A stretch of 64,000 nucleotides of DNA. Origin: Clostridia bacterium (lineage in GTDB: Bacteria > Bacillota > Clostridia > Christensenellales > UBA1242). The position numbers were made by a program, and so were the translations under genes. Location: the NCBI GenBank assembly GCA_900768545.1, contig CAAGDD010000004.1, positions 186,001-250,000 on the forward strand, read 5' to 3'. The stretch's first letter is position 1. The number at the start of each line of letters is the position of its first letter. The notes beneath the pieces were generated by a model. That model worked only from the letters and a program-made list of their open reading frames with translations. It was not told the origin of the DNA and did not search any database. This document shows positions 50,565-59,930 of this stretch, in pieces.

Positions 50565-50609
50565 CTAAAATCATTTTGAAAAAAACTATATTTTGTGTAA
50601 AATATAGTT
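50565..50609 (+). promoter_or_regulatory. recA promoter with 11-bp palindromic operator
   Basis: TTGAAA (50565-50570), 16 bp, TATATT (50587-50592). Over the -10 box and predicted start site lies a perfect inverted repeat, AACTATATTTT (50584-50594) and AAAATATAGTT (50599-50609), separated by GTGT. It does not match the Bacillota LexA box (CGAAC-N4-GTTCG). Confidence 0.65.
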
Positions 50610-50624
50610 ATAGGAGAAATTTTT

Positions 50625-51668
50625 ATGGCAGAAAAAGAAAAGAAAGATCCTCGCGAAGAGGCTCTTGAACAAGCACTTTTGAAAATTGAAAAAGATTATG
50701 GCAAAGGCGCAATTATGAAGTTGGGCGATACTGCTTATCAAAAAGTTGAAGTGATCCCAACAGGTTGCTTGACTTTGGATTTGGCTTTGGGGATCGGAGG
50801 AATCCCACGCGGCAGAATTATCGAAATTTATGGGCCTGAATCTTCTGGTAAAACCACTGTTTCACTTCACATCGTTGCCGAAGCACAAAAAAATGGCGGA
50901 CGCGCTGCATTTATCGATGCAGAACACGCTCTTGACCCAAATTACGCAGAAAAACTTGGCGTTGACACAAAGGCTTTGTATGTTTCACAACCTGACAACG
51001 GCGAACAAGCACTCAACATCTGCGACACTTTGATTCGCTCGGGTGCATTTGATGTTATCGTTGTTGACTCTGTTGCGGCTCTTACTCCAAAGGCTGAAAT
51101 CGACGGAGAAATGGGCGACAATCACGTTGGTCTTCAAGCGAGAATGATGAGCCAAGCTCTTCGAAAAATGACTTCTGTTTCAAGTAAAAGCCAAACAGCA
51201 ATCATTTTCATCAACCAACTTCGTGAAAAAATCGGCGTTATGTTTGGAAACCCTGAAACAACAACAGGCGGCAAAGCTTTGAAGTTTTATTCAAGTGTTA
51301 GACTTGATGTTAGAAAAACTGACACAATCAAAGACGGCGCAAACATTGTTGGAAACAGAACAAAAGTTAAGGTTGTTAAAAACAAACTTGCTCCACCATT
51401 TAAAACAGCAGAATTTGACATTATGTATGGTCAAGGAATTTCAAAATCAGGCTGCGTTTTGGATATGGCGATCAATCTTGGAATTATCAAAAAATCTGGC
51501 GCATGGTTTTCATATTGTGACGAAAAAATTGGACAAGGAAAAGAAAACACAAAGGCATTTCTTGAAAAGAACCCTGATGTTATGCAAGAAATTGAAGACG
51601 AAATTAGAAAACAAGTTTCACAAGATAAAGACCTTCTTGCTGACACAGAATTTGGCGAAGAAGAATAA
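50625..51668 (+). CDS. recA: Recombinase RecA
   Basis: The 347-residue ATPase forms filaments on single-stranded DNA, catalyses strand exchange and, in most bacteria, triggers LexA self-cleavage. Walker A GPESSGKTT, the catalytic Glu region DAEHALDP, VVDSVAALTPKAEI, loop L2 INQLREKIGVMFGNPETTTGGKALKFY and the polymerisation start are all intact. There is no intein. ATAGGAGA precedes the ATG. The gene has its own promoter and terminator. Confidence 0.98.
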   Translation: MAEKEKKDPREEALEQALLKIEKDYGKGAIMKLGDTAYQKVEVIPTGCLTLDLALGIGGIPRGRIIEIYGPESSGKTTVSLHIVAEAQKNGGRAAFIDAEHALDPNYAEKLGVDTKALYVSQPDNGEQALNICDTLIRSGAFDVIVVDSVAALTPKAEIDGEMGDNHVGLQARMMSQALRKMTSVSSKSQTAIIFINQLREKIGVMFGNPETTTGGKALKFYSSVRLDVRKTDTIKDGANIVGNRTKVKVVKNKLAPPFKTAEFDIMYGQGISKSGCVLDMAINLGIIKKSGAWFSYCDEKIGQGKENTKAFLEKNPDVMQEIEDEIRKQVSQDKDLLADTEFGEEE

Positions 51669-51671
51669 CAA

Positions 51672-51695
51672 AAAAGACCGTCTCGGTCTTTTTTT
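51672..51695 (+). terminator. Terminator after recA
   Basis: AAAGACCG-TCT-CGGTCTTT (51672-51690) followed by T. Confidence 0.95.
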
Positions 51696-51840
51696 TGTGT
51701 GTTGCGACACTTTTTGTGCCACGGCACTTTTGATATGTAAAATTTTTTAAGTTTTGTTTATTTTAATTTTTATAATATTTTGTGAGAATTTTAATGCTAA
51801 TTTAAGAAATATTTATATTGCTTTTAGATTAAATCGAAAT

Positions 51841-51930
51841 GGCACGCTGTGCCTTCACTTTAAAAGGTTGTATAGTGCTGGGAAAGCATATAGTTTTATG
51901 GTGTAACCCCATTAAAAAGGCACTCGTGCC
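51841..51930. other. Structured intergenic segment flanked by twin palindromes
   Basis: GGCAC-GCT-GTGCC (51841-51853) and GGCAC-TC-GTGCC (51919-51930) flank 65 bases that contain further pairing (GGTT with AACC, ATGG with CCAT, and TATAGTGCT near AGCATATA). It fits no RNA family I know. The right palindrome also serves as the PBP1A terminator on the minus strand. The rest of the 51696-51840 gap holds nothing recognisable. Confidence 0.45.
51911..51930 (-). terminator. Terminator of the PBP1A gene
   Basis: On the minus strand GGCAC-GA-GTGCC is followed by TTTTT, directly after the stop codon. Confidence 0.8.
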
Positions 51931-54186
51931 CTATAAATACCATTTGTCTTTTGGTTTTGTGCTCTTTTTGAGCATAAAATTTTTTTCGCTGCACATTTTT
52001 GGCTCGCCGACATAATTTGCGACAATTTTTATCTCTGTTTCGTCTTCACCAAAGGCAAGACGAAGAGTCAAGTTTTCGTCTTTGTCGCTTACTTTTTGCC
52101 ACAGTTGTCCGTCTTTTAAAATTTGATATACAACATATTTTTTTGCGTTTAATTTCACCACAATTTGATTGTTTTCTTGCAAACATTCCGCATCAATTTT
52201 TGGCTTTTCATAAAAGTTTTGAGAAACTTCGCTTGGAGTGTTAAAACGCGAGAAAATGGCGATTTCTTTATATCTTGACGGAGCATAAGGACTCGCCAAA
52301 ACAAGACGGTGATTTTCTTGTTTCTCGATTGTGTCAATCTCCACTTCGGTGACGCTTGAAGGCACATCAAACTCGGTCTTTTGATAGTTTTGTGACGAGA
52401 TATACATCTTTGCCACTTGGGTCGGCTGATTCCCGCCAGCTATGCTTTTTGGGGTGTTGTCGAGCGAACCAAACCAAACTCCAACCACTTCTTCGGGCGT
52501 GTAAGAAATGTTGTAAGCGTCAGTGTTTCCGTTCTTTTTGCCGACTGTTCCGGTCTTTGACGCCACCTCGACATTTGTCAGATCTGATAGTTTTCGCGCG
52601 GTGCCGCTTTTGGCTGTTTCTTGCAACATTTTGGTCATAAGATAGGCGCTATCTTCGCGAAAAACCATATTTTGTTGTGGCTTGTGAATATAGACGAGTT
52701 TGTTGTTTTTGTCAGTGATATATTGCACAAATTTGCAGTCGCAAAAGTTTCCTTTGTTTGCAAAAACTGAATAAGAATTTGTCAAATCTTTAAGCGTTGT
52801 TCCGTGAGTCATTCCGCCAAGTGCAAGTGCAAAACTGTCGTCGCTTTCGTCAAATTCTATCCCCAATTTTTCGGCATATTGCTTGCCAGTGTCAATGCCG
52901 ACATAACTTAAAACTTTGATGGCGGGAATGTTGACCGAATTTTTGACCGCGTCTTGCACCGACATATATCCGCCAAATTTTTTGTTTACATTTTGGGGTT
53001 TGAAATTTCCGATTTTGAGTTCTTCGTCCAAAACTTGGGTCGAAGGCGAAATAATATCTTCATTGAGCGCGGGAGCATAGACCAAAATCGGCTTGATTGT
53101 CGAACCCGGCTGACGCTTGATATCCAAAAGTTTTAAATTGCTCTGCCCATTATATGCCACAACAGCGCTTTTTTGCGCGTCGATAGCGATTGCGGCGCAG
53201 TCAATGCCATCAATTTTGTTTTGGCTTAACGCATTTGTTAAACATTTTTGCTTTTCTTCGTTGCAATATGTGTGAATTTTATATTGCCCGAGCGCAAGTT
53301 GTTTTGGCGTCAAATTTAAAATTTTCGACGATTCGTCAATGCTTGCTTGCGAATAAGAATTCATTTTGTTGTGCTCTTTTTGACCGATTGAAAGAGTGAT
53401 AGGCTGATTTTGGGTGTAAATTTTTTCATCGACCGAAATTTTGCCGTCTTTTTCCATTTCGCTCAACACCAAATTGCGGCGTTTTATTGCATTGTCATAA
53501 TTTTTGATAGGCGAATATTTGACTGACGATTTGATAAGCCCCGCAAGTGTCGCGCTTTCGTTTAGCGTCAAATCTTTTGCACTTTTGTCGAAATAATATT
53601 TCGACGCGCTTTCAATTCCGTAGCAATTATTGCCAAAATAAATTATGTTTAAATAACTTTCAAGTATCTTGTCTTTGTCAAAGTTTTTTTCAAGTTTTTT
53701 GGTCAAAACCACTTCTTTTATTTTTCGCTCAAAAGTTTTTTCGTTTGAAAGGTGAGTGTTTTTGATAAGTTGTTGGCTTATTGTTGACGCACCTTCTTTG
53801 AGTCTGCCCGCTTTGAGATTGTTTAGTCCCGCTTTTAAAATTCGTTTATAATTTACGCCGTTATGTTTATAAAAATCTTTGTCTTCAATCGAAATAAACG
53901 CGTCTTTTGTGTATTGATTTAATTGTTCAATCGGGCAATAATCGCCGTTGAACTGATTTTCTTGCTTGATTTTTTTGTTCTCACTGTCGAAAACATCAAT
54001 CGAAAGAGCGGGAGATGTTAAACTTTCTTCGTTTAGCGGCAAATTTTGATATTTTAAAAAATTTACGCTAAGATAAATGCCAGCAAAGGCGGTCAAAGAA
54101 ACCACCGTTGTCGCAAAAACAATTAGACAAACTTTGACAAATTTCTTCATTTTTCTATTATGTTTCTTTCTTGACAAAAAATTCAT
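51931..54186 (-). CDS. Class A penicillin-binding protein (PBP1A type)
   Basis: The 751-residue bifunctional enzyme polymerises and cross-links peptidoglycan outside the membrane. One N-terminal membrane segment (about residues 15-40) is followed by the glycosyltransferase domain with AFISIEDKDFYKHNGV and KEGASTISQQLIKN. The transpeptidase domain has the active-site motif PGSTIKP, SVN and KTGT. The last 120 residues are a beta-rich extension (perhaps Ig-like). No clear Shine-Dalgarno precedes the first ATG; a second ATG 13 codons later is possible. It is divergent from miaB over only 43 bp. Confidence 0.95.
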   Translation of the reverse strand: MNFLSRKKHNRKMKKFVKVCLIVFATTVVSLTAFAGIYLSVNFLKYQNLPLNEESLTSPALSIDVFDSENKKIKQENQFNGDYCPIEQLNQYTKDAFISIEDKDFYKHNGVNYKRILKAGLNNLKAGRLKEGASTISQQLIKNTHLSNEKTFERKIKEVVLTKKLEKNFDKDKILESYLNIIYFGNNCYGIESASKYYFDKSAKDLTLNESATLAGLIKSSVKYSPIKNYDNAIKRRNLVLSEMEKDGKISVDEKIYTQNQPITLSIGQKEHNKMNSYSQASIDESSKILNLTPKQLALGQYKIHTYCNEEKQKCLTNALSQNKIDGIDCAAIAIDAQKSAVVAYNGQSNLKLLDIKRQPGSTIKPILVYAPALNEDIISPSTQVLDEELKIGNFKPQNVNKKFGGYMSVQDAVKNSVNIPAIKVLSYVGIDTGKQYAEKLGIEFDESDDSFALALGGMTHGTTLKDLTNSYSVFANKGNFCDCKFVQYITDKNNKLVYIHKPQQNMVFREDSAYLMTKMLQETAKSGTARKLSDLTNVEVASKTGTVGKKNGNTDAYNISYTPEEVVGVWFGSLDNTPKSIAGGNQPTQVAKMYISSQNYQKTEFDVPSSVTEVEIDTIEKQENHRLVLASPYAPSRYKEIAIFSRFNTPSEVSQNFYEKPKIDAECLQENNQIVVKLNAKKYVVYQILKDGQLWQKVSDKDENLTLRLAFGEDETEIKIVANYVGEPKMCSEKNFMLKKSTKPKDKWYL

Positions 54187-54194
54187 TATTTAAC

Positions 54195-54223
54195 TTGCAA
54201 AATTTTGTCATTTTTTGTATAAT
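54195..54223 (+). promoter_or_regulatory. Promoter of miaB placing the start site at the ATG (leaderless)
   Basis: TTGCAA (54195-54200), 17 bp, TATAAT (54218-54223), then six bases to the ATG at 54230. No Shine-Dalgarno lies in the whole 43-bp gap. Confidence 0.75.
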
Positions 54224-54229
54224 TGTGCT

Positions 54230-55357
54230 ATGAAATATTTTATCGTTACATACGGATGTCAAATGAACGTCCACGAAAGTGAAAAACTTGCTTCAATTTG
54301 TGAAAAAATGGGTTATACACTCGCTGAAAAACGCGAAGACGCTGACCTTATTGTTTTCAACACTTGCGCGATTCGTGAAGGAGCAGAAGACCGCGTTTTT
54401 GGAAATGTTGGAGCACTTAAAAAACTCAAAAAACAGAAACCTTCTGTCATTATTGCAGTTTGTGGCTGTATGACTCAAAAAGATTCGACAGCGACTTATA
54501 TGCTCAATACTTTTCCTTTTGTCGATATCGTGATCGGCACTTTCAATTTGCCAAACTTTGAATATTATGTCAATGCGGTCAAAGAAGGTCGTCGTCAAAA
54601 AGATATTCTCTCTGAAGGTGACATCGACGAAGCAGGCTCTTACAAGCGCACAAGCGGCGACAACGCGTGGGTCAACATTATGCAAGGGTGCAACAACTTT
54701 TGCACTTATTGTATCGTGCCTTATGTTCGCGGAAGAGAAAAAAGCCGTCAAGAAGAAAACATCTTAAACGAAATTCGAGAGATTGTCAAAGAAGGAAAAT
54801 ACAAAAAGATCACACTTTTGGGACAAAATGTCAATTCTTATGGAAAAGACCTTGTTCCAGCTGTTTCATTCTCAAAACTTTTGAAAGATATTTGTGCGAT
54901 TGAAGGAGACTTCAAACTTTGGTTTATGACTTCGCATCCAAAAGATTTGACCGACGATGTGATTGACACAATCGCCAGCGAAGACAAGATTTTGAAAGAT
55001 ATTCATCTTCCTGCACAAAGCGGAAACAATCGAATTTTGAATTTGATGAATCGTCGTTACACTCGTGAAAAATATCTCGATATAATTCACAAAATTCGTG
55101 AAAAAATGCCAAATGCACGCATTACATCTGACTTTATTGTCGGCTTTCCAACCGAAACCGAAGAAGAGTTTGAAGACACTATGAGTCTTGTTGATGAAGT
55201 TAAATATGACAGCATTTTTGCGTTTATGTATTCTCCACGCGAAGGCACTGTGGCAAGCAAAATGGACGGACAAGTTCCACAAGAAGTTAAACAAGTGCGC
55301 GTAAACAAACTTTTAGCACTAGAAAAGAAAATTCAAAAGCAGGAAGGTAAAAAATGA
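54230..55357 (+). CDS. miaB: tRNA methylthiotransferase MiaB lacking a TRAM domain
   Basis: The 375-residue radical SAM enzyme adds a 2-methylthio group to isopentenyl-adenosine at tRNA position 37. The N-terminal cluster cysteines (TYGCQMN, NTCAIRE, CGCMTQ) and radical SAM motif CNNFCTYCIVPYVRGREKSR are typical of MiaB. The protein stops after FMYSPREGTVASKM...LALEKKIQKQEGKK, where family members continue for 65 or more residues with a TRAM RNA-binding domain. The stop overlaps the mutS start (ATGA), so the short length is not a frameshift near the end that I can see. MiaA, its upstream pathway partner, is encoded in the same cluster. Confidence 0.92.
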   Translation: MKYFIVTYGCQMNVHESEKLASICEKMGYTLAEKREDADLIVFNTCAIREGAEDRVFGNVGALKKLKKQKPSVIIAVCGCMTQKDSTATYMLNTFPFVDIVIGTFNLPNFEYYVNAVKEGRRQKDILSEGDIDEAGSYKRTSGDNAWVNIMQGCNNFCTYCIVPYVRGREKSRQEENILNEIREIVKEGKYKKITLLGQNVNSYGKDLVPAVSFSKLLKDICAIEGDFKLWFMTSHPKDLTDDVIDTIASEDKILKDIHLPAQSGNNRILNLMNRRYTREKYLDIIHKIREKMPNARITSDFIVGFPTETEEEFEDTMSLVDEVKYDSIFAFMYSPREGTVASKMDGQVPQEVKQVRVNKLLALEKKIQKQEGKK

Positions 55358-57966
55358 AAAACAAAAACGAACCATCTGAAATGATGCGTCATTATCTGCA
55401 AACAAAAGAGCAATATAAAGATTGCATTCTTTTTTATCGCCTTGGCGACTTTTATGAACTTTTTTATGACGACGCAATCAAAATTTCTGATGTTTTGGAT
55501 TTGACTTTGACTCACAAAAGTTGTGGGCTTGAAGAAAAAGCTCCAATGTGCGGAGTGCCTTATCACGCTGCCGAAAATTATATTGCAAAACTCGTTTCAC
55601 AAGGCTATAAAGTGGCGATTTGCGAACAACTTTCAGAGCCTACAAAAGGACAAATGGTGCAAAGAGATGTCGTTAGGGTTGTCACTCCGGGCACTGTGAC
55701 AGCTGACAATATGCTTGAAGAGCGAAAAAACAATTATATTATGTCGGTGTTTTTGAAAGACGAAAAACTCTCGGCTGTTTATTGTGATATCACCACTGGC
55801 GAAATGTGCTTGTGCCACTTTGACGGCGGACTTGAAGCAAACTTTTCTGACCTTTTAAATCGAATTATGCCAGCCGAAATTTTGGGTAATGCAGACGCGA
55901 AGATTTTTTACAACAATCTTCCAATTTTGAAACTTGGAGTTTATCCAAGATTTGAAGAATATTTTGATTATGCATTTTCGACCGACAAGGCAAAAGAAAA
56001 TATCATAAATCAATTTGGCGACAACGCTATCAATGTGTTTGAACTCAAATCAAACAAACAAGATATCTCTGCTGTGGGAGCACTTTTGGAATATTTGCAA
56101 GAAACACAAAAGCGTTCGCTCAAAAATATCGTCAAAATCACAAAGGTGAGAAATGACCAATTTATGATCATCGATATGAACACAAGACGAAATCTCGAAC
56201 TTGTTGAGTCGATCCGCGAACGCAAAAAATATGGGTCACTTTTGTGGCTTATGGACAAAACCAAAACAAGTATGGGTGCGAGAAAATTTCGCTCAATTTT
56301 TGACCAACCACTTCAATCAAGCACTGCGATAAATGACCGACTTGACAGCGTTGAAGAGTTGTCGAAAAACTTGATTATGCGTGATCGCCTTGTTCAAGCG
56401 CTTTCACAAATCAAAGATATTGAGCGTATTTCGGGAAAAATTGCTTACACAAACGCAATGCCTGCGGATTTGAACAATTTGAGAAATTCGCTTGCCCAAC
56501 TTCCCGCGCTTAAGGAAATTTTGGTAAACGCGAAGAGTAAACAACTCTCATCTTGCCGCGAAAATTTGACCGATTTTAAAGAAATTGTTGACCTTATCAC
56601 AAAGGCGATTGTTGATGTGCCACCAACAGTTTTGAAAGACGGCGGATTTATCAAAGACGGCTTTAATGAAGAACTTGACTCGCTTCGCCACGCCAAAGAA
56701 ACGGCAGAAAAACAATGCCGCGCGCTTGAAGAAGTTGAGCGTCAAGAAACAGGAATTAAAAACCTTAAAATCGCTTACAACAGCGTGTTTGGATATTATA
56801 TTGAAGTGTCAAAAGGTCAAACAGATTTGGTGCCACTTCGTTATGTTCGAAAACAAACACTCTCGACTGGGGAGCGTTACACAACTTCGGATTTGAAGGC
56901 AATTGAAGACCGAATTTTGCATTCGACCGAAAACGCTATCAAACTCGAACAAAAACTTTATAAAATGCTTTTGGAATATTTGACAAATTATCTCAAAGCG
57001 TTTGCTGATGTTTCAAAAAGCGTCGCAGATATCGATGTTTTGACTTCACTTGCCGAATGTGCGATAAAATACAATTTCTGCAAGCCTGTCATAAACAAAA
57101 ATGTCAAAAAAATTAACATTGTTGACGGGCGTCACCCAATTGTTGAACAATTTGTCAAAGATGGCTCGTTTATCGCAAACGACACGCTTCTTGACAATGA
57201 TGAAAACAAAATGATGATTATCACAGGCCCAAATATGGCGGGCAAGAGCACTTTTATGCGTCAGGTTGCGATTATCACATTTTTGGCTCATATTGGAAGT
57301 TTTGTTCCAGCAAAAAGTGCCGAAATTTCTATCACTGACCGAATTTTTACTCGTGTTGGCGCGAGCGACGACTTGGCGTTTGGACAAAGCACATTTATGG
57401 TTGAAATGAGCGAAGTTGCAAACATTTTGGCAAACGCGACCGAAAAAAGTTTGGTCGTTTTGGACGAAATTGGGCGTGGAACTTCGACTTTTGACGGCTT
57501 GTCTATCGCTTGGGCGGTGGTCGAATATATTTCAAAATATTTAAACTGCAAAACTTTGTTTGCGACGCATTATCACGAACTTTCAGAACTTGAAGGGGTG
57601 ATCAAGGGCGTAAAAAATTATAAAGTCACAGTCAAAGAAATCAATGACACGATTGTCTTTTTGAGAAAGATTGTCCGCGGGCACGCAAATCGAAGCTTCG
57701 GCGTTGAAGTGGCACAACTTGCTGGCGTTCCACAAAAAGTTATTGACCGTGCAAAAGAAATCAGTGTAAACCTTGAAAAAGTTAATCAAAAACTTGACAT
57801 GAACATTTTTAGCGAAGATAAAGAACGCGAAAAGGCTGACAAAAACAGCAAACTTGGGCTTCAACTTTTGTCAATTTTGCGTGATTTGGATATTAATCGA
57901 ATGTCCCCAATGGAAAGTTTTGAAGTCTTGAATGATCTTATCGAAAGAGCAAAAACACAAGAATAA
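55354..57966 (+). CDS. mutS: DNA mismatch repair protein MutS
   Basis: The 870-residue ATPase recognises mismatches. The mismatch-binding motif (GDFYELFYDDA) is near the start. The ATPase domain has Walker A TGPNMAGKSTFMRQ, VLDEIGRGTSTFDG and ATHYHELSEL. Residues near the end include the dimerisation helix-turn-helix (VAQLAGVPQKVIDRAKEI). The lever and clamp domains are complete. Its start overlaps the miaB stop, and mutL follows 11 bp downstream. Confidence 0.98.
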   Translation: MKNKNEPSEMMRHYLQTKEQYKDCILFYRLGDFYELFYDDAIKISDVLDLTLTHKSCGLEEKAPMCGVPYHAAENYIAKLVSQGYKVAICEQLSEPTKGQMVQRDVVRVVTPGTVTADNMLEERKNNYIMSVFLKDEKLSAVYCDITTGEMCLCHFDGGLEANFSDLLNRIMPAEILGNADAKIFYNNLPILKLGVYPRFEEYFDYAFSTDKAKENIINQFGDNAINVFELKSNKQDISAVGALLEYLQETQKRSLKNIVKITKVRNDQFMIIDMNTRRNLELVESIRERKKYGSLLWLMDKTKTSMGARKFRSIFDQPLQSSTAINDRLDSVEELSKNLIMRDRLVQALSQIKDIERISGKIAYTNAMPADLNNLRNSLAQLPALKEILVNAKSKQLSSCRENLTDFKEIVDLITKAIVDVPPTVLKDGGFIKDGFNEELDSLRHAKETAEKQCRALEEVERQETGIKNLKIAYNSVFGYYIEVSKGQTDLVPLRYVRKQTLSTGERYTTSDLKAIEDRILHSTENAIKLEQKLYKMLLEYLTNYLKAFADVSKSVADIDVLTSLAECAIKYNFCKPVINKNVKKINIVDGRHPIVEQFVKDGSFIANDTLLDNDENKMMIITGPNMAGKSTFMRQVAIITFLAHIGSFVPAKSAEISITDRIFTRVGASDDLAFGQSTFMVEMSEVANILANATEKSLVVLDEIGRGTSTFDGLSIAWAVVEYISKYLNCKTLFATHYHELSELEGVIKGVKNYKVTVKEINDTIVFLRKIVRGHANRSFGVEVAQLAGVPQKVIDRAKEISVNLEKVNQKLDMNIFSEDKEREKADKNSKLGLQLLSILRDLDINRMSPMESFEVLNDLIERAKTQE

Positions 57967-57977
57967 AGGAGAATGTT

Positions 57978-59930
57978 ATGGCAATAAATGTCTTGTCGCC
58001 ACGAATTTACAATCGAATCTCTGCCGGAGAAGTTGTTGAAAGACCAGTGTCAGTCATCAAAGAACTCGTCGAAAACAGTCTTGACGCGAAAGCAACAAAA
58101 ATCAAGATTGAAATCGAAGAAGGCGGAATCAAAAAAATGGTCGTTTCTGACAATGGCCGTGGAATCTCGAAAGAAGATTTGCCACTCGCTTTTTTGCCAC
58201 ACGCAACTTCAAAAATTTCAGATATAGACGACCTTGACGCTATTGCTACACTTGGTTTTCGTGGCGAAGCTTTGGCGTCTATTGCGTCTGTTTCAATGGT
58301 CACACTTTCGACCAAAACACAAGATGCAGATATTGGATATCAAATAAATGCTGACGGTGGAGAAATCTCAAAAATCACAGAGATTGCACGTCTTGACGGA
58401 ACAACGCTTGTTGTTTCAAACTTGTTTTTCAACACTCCTGCAAGAGCAAAATTTTTGAAACGTCCAAAAATGGAAGAGAGTGAAATCACTCATTTTGTTG
58501 AAAAAGTTATGTTTGCGCACCCAGAAGTCGAGCTTGAATATGTCGTTGACGGAAAAACTATCTACAATCACGCGTCGGGCGATTTGGCTGAAGCGATTTA
58601 TTTGGTTTATGGCCACGAAGCATACGATTGCCTTTTAAAACTCGATTACACAGAAGACGGCGTGAAGGTGTCGGGCTATGTTGTTTCGCCAAAATTGTCG
58701 CGCCCAAATCGAACATATCAATCGTTGTTTGTAAACGGCAGATATGTCGAAAATTATATGGTTTCGGCGTGCATTCAAGGGGCTTATGAGCCAATGCTGA
58801 TGAAAGGGCGCTTCCCTATTTATGTTGTCAAACTTGATATGCCTTATGACCGCGTCGATGTCAATGTTCACCCAAACAAAAAAGAAGTCAAATTTGACAA
58901 TTCTTCACATATTTTTGGAATTATCCGTCGCGCTGTTGAGCGTGCGCTTGTAAACGCAAACTTAATCGCTGATTATGAATTTGCTGACCAAAACGAAGAA
59001 AATTGGAAGAAATTTGATATCAAAAACGATCCAGAGCCAGAACGCACTTCGTTTAATGCTTTTCAAAAGACAAATCTAGACAAACTTTGTGAAAGTGAAG
59101 GAAAGAGTTTTGTTTCGGTCGATAATTTTGACAATAACCATGTTACTTTGCCAAATGATTTCAAAAAAAGTGGCATCGATATCATCAATATGCCTGACTT
59201 TTCGTCAGTCAAAAATGAAACTCGTCAAAACAAAAATGGCGGAATGATCGTGTTCGATCACTCGGGCGACAGCAAATTGCACGAAGTAGAACTTATTGTC
59301 AAAAAACAAGAAGAAGAGCAAACGCCACACCAATTTGTTGAAGAAAAGTTTTTAAAAACTGACAAAGACAGCATCAAAGTGATCGGTGTTGTGTTTAAAA
59401 CTTATATTATCACCGAATTTGAAGACAGTCTTTATGTTGTTGACCAACACGCAATGCACGAGCGTCAACTTTATGACAAACTCAAAAAACAGGTCGAAGC
59501 AAACGCTGTTGCGAAGCAAGATTTGCTTGTGCCTTATGAAGTGAAATTGTCGGCAAAAGACAAAATGCTTTTTGAAAACAATTTGAAAGCACTTTCAAAT
59601 CTTGGCTTTGAAATTGTGCAAAATGACGACAAATTTGATATTGTTTCTGTGCCATTTGTTTTGGCGGGGATAAACCTTGAAAACTTTGTTGGCGAAATTT
59701 TGAGCGATGAATTTTTGTCGGACAAGACAGCAAGCAGTTTCATCAATGACAAACTTTGTCAAACGGCTTGCAAACACGCGATCCGTGCGGGCGACAGCAT
59801 AAACAAAGACGAAATTTTGTATTTGATCGACAAGGTCAAAGAAGGTGTTGCACTTTGTCCACACGGTCGTCCAATCATCGTAAAAATAACAAGAAAAGAA
59901 CTTGAAAAAATGTTTAAGAGAGTTTTATAA
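57978..59930 (+). CDS. mutL: DNA mismatch repair endonuclease MutL
   Basis: The 650-residue partner of MutS has the GHKL ATPase motifs (NRISAGEVVERPVSVIKELVENSLDA, DNGRGI, TLGFRGEALASI). Its C-terminal domain carries the metal-dependent nicking motif VVDQHAMHERQLYDKL together with ACKHAIRAGD and CPHGRPI, as in MutL proteins of bacteria without MutH. The middle (about 340-460) is a variable linker. AAAGGAG precedes the ATG. The stop overlaps the miaA start. Confidence 0.97.
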   Translation: MAINVLSPRIYNRISAGEVVERPVSVIKELVENSLDAKATKIKIEIEEGGIKKMVVSDNGRGISKEDLPLAFLPHATSKISDIDDLDAIATLGFRGEALASIASVSMVTLSTKTQDADIGYQINADGGEISKITEIARLDGTTLVVSNLFFNTPARAKFLKRPKMEESEITHFVEKVMFAHPEVELEYVVDGKTIYNHASGDLAEAIYLVYGHEAYDCLLKLDYTEDGVKVSGYVVSPKLSRPNRTYQSLFVNGRYVENYMVSACIQGAYEPMLMKGRFPIYVVKLDMPYDRVDVNVHPNKKEVKFDNSSHIFGIIRRAVERALVNANLIADYEFADQNEENWKKFDIKNDPEPERTSFNAFQKTNLDKLCESEGKSFVSVDNFDNNHVTLPNDFKKSGIDIINMPDFSSVKNETRQNKNGGMIVFDHSGDSKLHEVELIVKKQEEEQTPHQFVEEKFLKTDKDSIKVIGVVFKTYIITEFEDSLYVVDQHAMHERQLYDKLKKQVEANAVAKQDLLVPYEVKLSAKDKMLFENNLKALSNLGFEIVQNDDKFDIVSVPFVLAGINLENFVGEILSDEFLSDKTASSFINDKLCQTACKHAIRAGDSINKDEILYLIDKVKEGVALCPHGRPIIVKITRKELEKMFKRVL

